From the NCBI GenBank assembly GCA_016219965.1, contig JACRJM010000015.1:405857-469856 (forward strand): 64,000 nt of DNA, read 5' to 3'. A program made the position numbers and the translations under genes. Within the stretch, counting starts at the first letter, position 1. Each line of letters starts with the position of its first letter. The DNA is from Candidatus Schekmanbacteria bacterium. Its GTDB lineage: Bacteria > Schekmanbacteria > GWA2-38-11 > J061. This document shows positions 63,885 through 64,000 of the stretch, one piece after another. The notes beneath the pieces were generated by a model. The model was given only the letters and a program-made list of their open reading frames with translations, searched no databases and had not been told where the DNA came from.

Positions 63885-64000
63885 ATGGACAAAGTTATTT
63901 GTAGAAAAATTCTCTATGGCGATGAGGGAATAAAAAGGTTTCTTGATGAAATATTTGCTAATGGCTGGTTCACTCCTGGTAGTAAGCAGATTGTTATTAA
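63885..64000 (+). CDS. Partial gene at the right edge (3' end outside window)
   Basis: A frame opens with ATG at 63885, 12 nt after the TPR gene, and stays open to the window end (MDKVICRKILYGDEGIKRF, then LDEIFANGWFTPGSKQIVI). A weak AAAAGGT sequence precedes it. The start vaguely resembles WecB/TagA/CpsF glycosyltransferases found in such loci, but 38 residues are too few to name it. Confidence 0.45.
   Translation, partial: MDKVICRKILYGDEGIKRFLDEIFANGWFTPGSKQIVI

Noticed and set aside
1-64000. CRISPR arrays, tRNA or rRNA genes
   Set aside because: No regularly spaced repeats, cloverleaf-like sequences or rRNA segments were seen on reading both strands. A tRNA scan would settle it.

Overview
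The window looks like chromosomal DNA from an AT-rich, diderm (Gram-negative) bacterium with an anaerobic or facultative lifestyle. The LPS and cell-envelope genes (kdsA, an LpxH-type hydrolase), outer-membrane export proteins and a PEP-CTERM protein indicate a diderm. The ferredoxin-type 2-oxoacid oxidoreductase, the B12-dependent acyl-CoA mutase and paired DUF507 genes fit groups such as Nitrospirota, Desulfobacterota or neighbouring candidate phyla. No rRNA or tRNA gene was found, so the taxonomic placement is inference only. There is no gene-free stretch longer than about 300 bp.

Layout: 1-4.2 kb holds a partial histidine kinase with a degenerate ATP-binding half, a sigma-54-type (NtrC family) response regulator, and a REC/HD-GYP c-di-GMP phosphodiesterase behind a near-consensus -24/-12 promoter. 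4.5-11.4 kb has argJ, an HU/IHF protein, a type-4 uracil-DNA glycosylase, a HExxH membrane protein and trpE-trpG-trpD. 11.4-16.2 kb (minus strand) is the prkA-yhbH-spoVR stress operon. 16.3-18.4 kb has recO, two DUF507 genes and lpxH. An intact IS256-family element lies at about 18.5-19.8 kb. 19.9-28.1 kb is a housekeeping run (valS, nadC, kdsA, acpS, a GHMP kinase, tsaD, an MFS transporter). 28.1-29.2 kb is a single PEP-CTERM gene with a textbook sigma-54 control region. 29.3-36.1 kb carries an amidase, glnD, yebC and ruvCAB. 36.2-40.6 kb has a small secreted protein, a thioredoxin/TPR protein and an ECF transporter (S-A-T) of unknown substrate. 40.7-43.4 kb is one protein made of two complete FAD oxidoreductases.

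43.4-47.1 kb (minus strand) makes sugar nucleotides: a UDP-HexNAc dehydrogenase, a 4-epimerase and a phosphohexomutase. 47.3-49.0 kb encodes a secreted protein with two DUF1566 domains whose differences are concentrated in one short segment. 49.2-56.1 kb appears to be one metabolic operon: acylphosphatase, LUD protein, an acyl-CoA mutase large subunit with isobutyryl-CoA-mutase-type active-site residues, and a four-gene 2-oxoacid:acceptor oxidoreductase whose delta subunit is fused to a GltD-like flavoprotein. 56.2-64.0 kb is the start of an exopolysaccharide locus (beta-barrel, Wza-like, Wzc-like, Wzy/ligase, TPR) that runs off the right edge.

How it may fit together: the PEP-CTERM gene, the exopolysaccharide locus, the sigma-54 promoters and the NtrC-type regulator resemble the exosortase/PrsK-PrsR systems, in which sigma-54 and a dedicated activator control PEP-CTERM genes. 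No exosortase is in view, so this link is a hypothesis. The ketoacid oxidoreductase and the acyl-CoA mutase would form a branched-chain (valine-like) catabolic route if the oxidoreductase uses 2-oxoisovalerate.
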